Shown: positions 31,841-33,723 of the stretch, one piece after another | Layout: the number at the start of each line of letters is the position of its first letter | Position numbering within the stretch: the stretch's first letter is position 1 | Assembly (NCBI GenBank): GCA_002425705.1 | Contig: DIMT01000008.1 | Span: forward strand, 4,196-37,918 | Reading direction: 5' to 3' | Length of the DNA stretch: 33,723 nucleotides | Origin: Firmicutes bacterium UBA5559 | GTDB lineage: Bacteria > Bacillota > Clostridia > Peptostreptococcales > Anaerovoracaceae | Made by a program: the position numbers and the translations under genes | The notes under the pieces: model-generated | Seen by the model: the letters and a program-made list of their open reading frames with translations, nothing else | What the model was told of the DNA's origin: nothing | Database searches by the model: none

Positions 31841-32684
31841 TGGTTTTTCTCCCCAGCTTACTCAGAAACGGCGGCATGAAGGAAAACAGTTTTTTCTCTT
31901 CTGTCGCTCCGCTTAAGTACAGATTGAGCAGGATTTTTTCCACGGACTTGATGTCCAGGAATCGGCTGAGCTTTCCGTTGTCCGCCATGGAAATGATCCC
32001 GGTCTCCTCCGAAACCACCAATACCAGAGCGTCGGAATTCTCCGTAATGCCCAGGGCCGCACGATGGCGGGTCCCAAGCTCGGAGCTCAGCTGGTTGTTC
32101 TGAGTCAATGGCAGCACACAGCCTGCCGCCATCACACGGTCTCCCCGGATGATGACAGCTCCGTCATGGAGAGGTGCACCTTCATAGAAGATATTGCCAA
32201 GGAGTTCTGCGCTGACAAGGGCGTTTAATGTGGTGCCGGTTTCTGCAATATCGCTGAGAGCCGTCTCCCGTTCGACAACAATCAGTGCGCCGGTTTTGCA
32301 CTTGGAGAACTCGTCGATGGCTTTCGTGAAGGCGGATACAATCAGTTTAGCCTTTTCTTTATCAAACTGGCCGAAGGGAGATTTGACGATCTTGCTTCTC
32401 CCCACGTACTCCAGGCCTCGCCGGAGTTCCGGCTGAAAGACGATGACCAGGGCGATGACCCCCAGGGTCAGGGTTCCGTTGAGAATCCAGCTGATGGTAT
32501 ACAGGTCGAAAGCATCTGCCAGGAAAGTCGCCGCAACCAAAATAAGCAGACCCTTGATCAGCTGCTCTGCCCGCGTTTCCCGAATGAATCCCAGCACCTT
32601 ATACACAACAAAAGCGACAATCAGGATGTCGATGACATCCGTTATGCCGATGCTGAGCACGATATTCTGAAAGAAGTTCTGCAT
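31827..32684 (-). CDS. cdaA: Diadenylate cyclase CdaA
   Basis: CdaA makes the second messenger c-di-AMP from two ATP, controlling potassium and osmolyte balance and cell-wall homeostasis. The 285-residue protein has three N-terminal membrane helices (about residues 14-33, 43-58, 64-83) and a DAC domain with DGA (174-176) in LHDGAVIIRGD and RHR (206-208) in TRHRAALG, the two catalytic motifs. It is the first gene after a consensus promoter and has a GGGGA site before the ATG at 32684. Confidence 0.96.
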   Translation of the reverse strand: MQNFFQNIVLSIGITDVIDILIVAFVVYKVLGFIRETRAEQLIKGLLILVAATFLADAFDLYTISWILNGTLTLGVIALVIVFQPELRRGLEYVGRSKIVKSPFGQFDKEKAKLIVSAFTKAIDEFSKCKTGALIVVERETALSDIAETGTTLNALVSAELLGNIFYEGAPLHDGAVIIRGDRVMAAGCVLPLTQNNQLSSELGTRHRAALGITENSDALVLVVSEETGIISMADNGKLSRFLDIKSVEKILLNLYLSGATEEKKLFSFMPPFLSKLGRKTNASK

Positions 32685-32714
32685 AGTCGGTTCCCCTATC
32701 CTTATATACCGTTT

Positions 32715-32743
32715 ATTGTATCGAAAAATCCTTCTTTTTTCAA
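32715..32743 (-). promoter_or_regulatory. SigA-type promoter of the cdaA-cdaR-glmM-glmS operon
   Basis: On the minus strand, TTGAAA (32743-32738), a 17-base spacer and TACAAT (32720-32715) form a near-consensus promoter. Transcription would begin near 32708, giving a 5' leader of about 24 bases. The -35 lies in an 11-base tandem duplication, TTGAAAAAAGA twice, so a second -35-like hexamer is present 11 bases upstream. Confidence 0.85.
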
Positions 32744-33211
32744 TCTTTTTTCAATACGTTCCGCGAAATGTTCCGATAATAAATAACAGGGAATCTAAAG
32801 GGGCTCCGGACAAGGGTTTCAGAAAGGCGCTGACAGAGGCGGGACGGGGTATGGGCGGTGAGCTTTGGGTCTGAGCCGGTAGCTACGGGAGCGGTGTGAA
32901 GGGATGAGTGGAATTTAGACATTTTTGGGACTTTGGGTGTGTTATTGGTATAAAATCCCGCTAAATTTATCCACATTTTACCATTTTCTCACTTCTTGCT
33001 AATTTTTCTGGATTATTAATCGATTCCTAGCCGGAATACAGTCTAACTCCTTTAAAATCCTCGCGTTTTGCAATTTAAGGTGAAATGCCCAAAATATTTT
33101 ATACCAATTTTCCCCACAATTTTCCTCGATTGTCTAATAAGGTCTAATCCCTAGATTAGCCCTACTTGCTTATTGCCCTTGCCCCTTGCTTCACCCCTTC
33201 CAAATTTACCT
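32744..33211. other. Long stretch without a convincing gene
   Basis: About 470 bases separate the cdaA promoter from the next gene. The part from 32790 to 32930 is purine-rich and GC-richer; 32931-33180 is strongly AT-rich with short repeats such as ACAATTTTCC and TCTAAT, and a small palindrome CTAATC/GATTAG (33142-33158). A 78-codon minus-strand frame (32740-32976) overlaps the promoter and is not credible. I see no terminator with a clear U-tract. Confidence 0.6.
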
Positions 33212-33723
33212 TTACAATAACGGTTCCAATCCCGCCATATTACATAGAATACGATGGATCCTCTGCATATCGATATATCCATCTTCGCTGTCAAAGGTCG
33301 TGATCAGGTTTTTCCAGGGCAGGATGTCGTGTTCCTCATATACTGCAAGCTTCTCCGCCATAGCTTTACGGTATTCCGGGTCGTGGGTCAAGCCGAAGTG
33401 CTCCCAATAGATGGGTTCTCCTGACAGAACATTTGTCAGGGTAAAATCTGGGTAGAAGTTCCTTCCTCCTAATGTCAGCCGCTTCTCATATTGATATTCC
33501 AGACCATACAATTCCAGTATGCCGGCTATCAGCGCTTCCGATTTCGAACGCACCATTGCACCTTTTGGTGTTACATGCTTTTTTAATTCGTTGAAAAACT
33601 GAAGGTCCTGGGCATTATTTACCGATTCATCTCCATCAGCTCCACTATTCTTGGGAAAGTATTCTTCAATGGGGATGAATACGGATCCCTGGCAGATGGA
33701 ATTGTAAACTGCCTGAGGATCAT
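33212..33723 (-). CDS. Predicted nuclease-like protein, 5' part cut by window edge
   Basis: The frame is open from the right edge to a TAA at 33212, giving about 170 residues of the C-terminal part. It contains RSKSEALIAGILELYGL, then YEKRL, YPDFTL and YWEHFG: a Glu in the first helix, Asp in a PDF strand, and Glu on the next strand. This order matches the catalytic pattern of PD-(D/E)XK-type nucleases, and similar domains occur as stand-alone or helicase-tail proteins in Clostridia. A Met at 33556 is not a credible start because coding continues upstream in frame (YFPKNSGADGDE and more). The product is unnamed to me; role inferred from pattern only. Confidence 0.6.
   Translation of the reverse strand, partial: DPQAVYNSICQGSVFIPIEEYFPKNSGADGDESVNNAQDLQFFNELKKHVTPKGAMVRSKSEALIAGILELYGLEYQYEKRLTLGGRNFYPDFTLTNVLSGEPIYWEHFGLTHDPEYRKAMAEKLAVYEEHDILPWKNLITTFDSEDGYIDMQRIHRILCNMAGLEPLL

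Noticed and set aside
32740..32976. 78-codon minus-strand frame
   Set aside because: It overlaps the cdaA promoter, has no ribosome site, and its composition is not protein-like.

Overview
The window looks like the chromosome of an anaerobic, low-to-mid-GC Firmicute (Clostridia). The gene order cdaA-cdaR-glmM-glmS is typical of Firmicutes, start codons have strong Shine-Dalgarno sites, and the fuel genes are corrinoid methyltransferases and inositol catabolism. Nearly every gene is on the minus strand, so transcription runs right to left. The organism decodes UAG as pyrrolysine (Pyl): the window has a tRNA-Pyl with a CUA anticodon, pylB, the start of pylC, and a methylamine methyltransferase gene interrupted by one in-frame UAG.

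Region 1 (1-8146, minus) is a dimethylamine-demethylation and Pyl-synthesis locus. In transcription order it holds mtbC (corrinoid protein), mtbB (dimethylamine methyltransferase, Pyl at about residue 353), a terminator-like hairpin and a -10-like element, a second corrinoid protein, a UroD-family (MtbA-like) methyltransferase fused to a thioredoxin-like tail, a B12-activation-domain protein, a short RamA/RACo-like reactivase, tRNA-Pyl, pylB, and pylC cut by the left edge. No pylS or pylD is visible. A divergent PocR-domain AraC regulator (8372-9637, plus) is the likely inducer.

Region 2 (9677-14167) is a small minus-strand operon with its own extended -10 promoter: a GerMN lipoprotein, S-adenosylhomocysteinase, a PLP aminotransferase and a PPi-type phosphofructokinase. 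A bidirectional terminator separates it from the araC-type gene.

Region 3 (14220-25819) is an inositol operon: LacI-type regulator, two inositol-dehydrogenase-like genes, iolD, iolE, a ribose-type ABC importer (binding protein, ATPase, permease), a long transaldolase-family enzyme and iolB. The promoter carries two AAACGTTT operators. The usual kinase iolC, aldolase iolJ and iolA are absent here. The IolB product (2-deoxy-5-keto-gluconate) has the dihydroxyacetone end and threo stereochemistry that transaldolases use. I therefore propose that the transaldolase-family enzyme replaces IolC plus IolJ.

Region 4 (25837-32743) holds the cell-wall precursor and c-di-AMP operon cdaA-cdaR-glmM-glmS, followed by a DMT-type transporter and a LemA-like protein, with a consensus promoter before cdaA and a terminator at the end. 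An AT-rich stretch without a convincing gene follows, then the 3' part of an unknown nuclease-like gene cut by the right edge.

UAG also serves as an ordinary stop for 5 of 29 genes whose stop is visible. Three of these UAGs lie in frame with the next gene, so Pyl readthrough could in principle yield fusion proteins. No insertion sequence, prophage or CRISPR array was seen.
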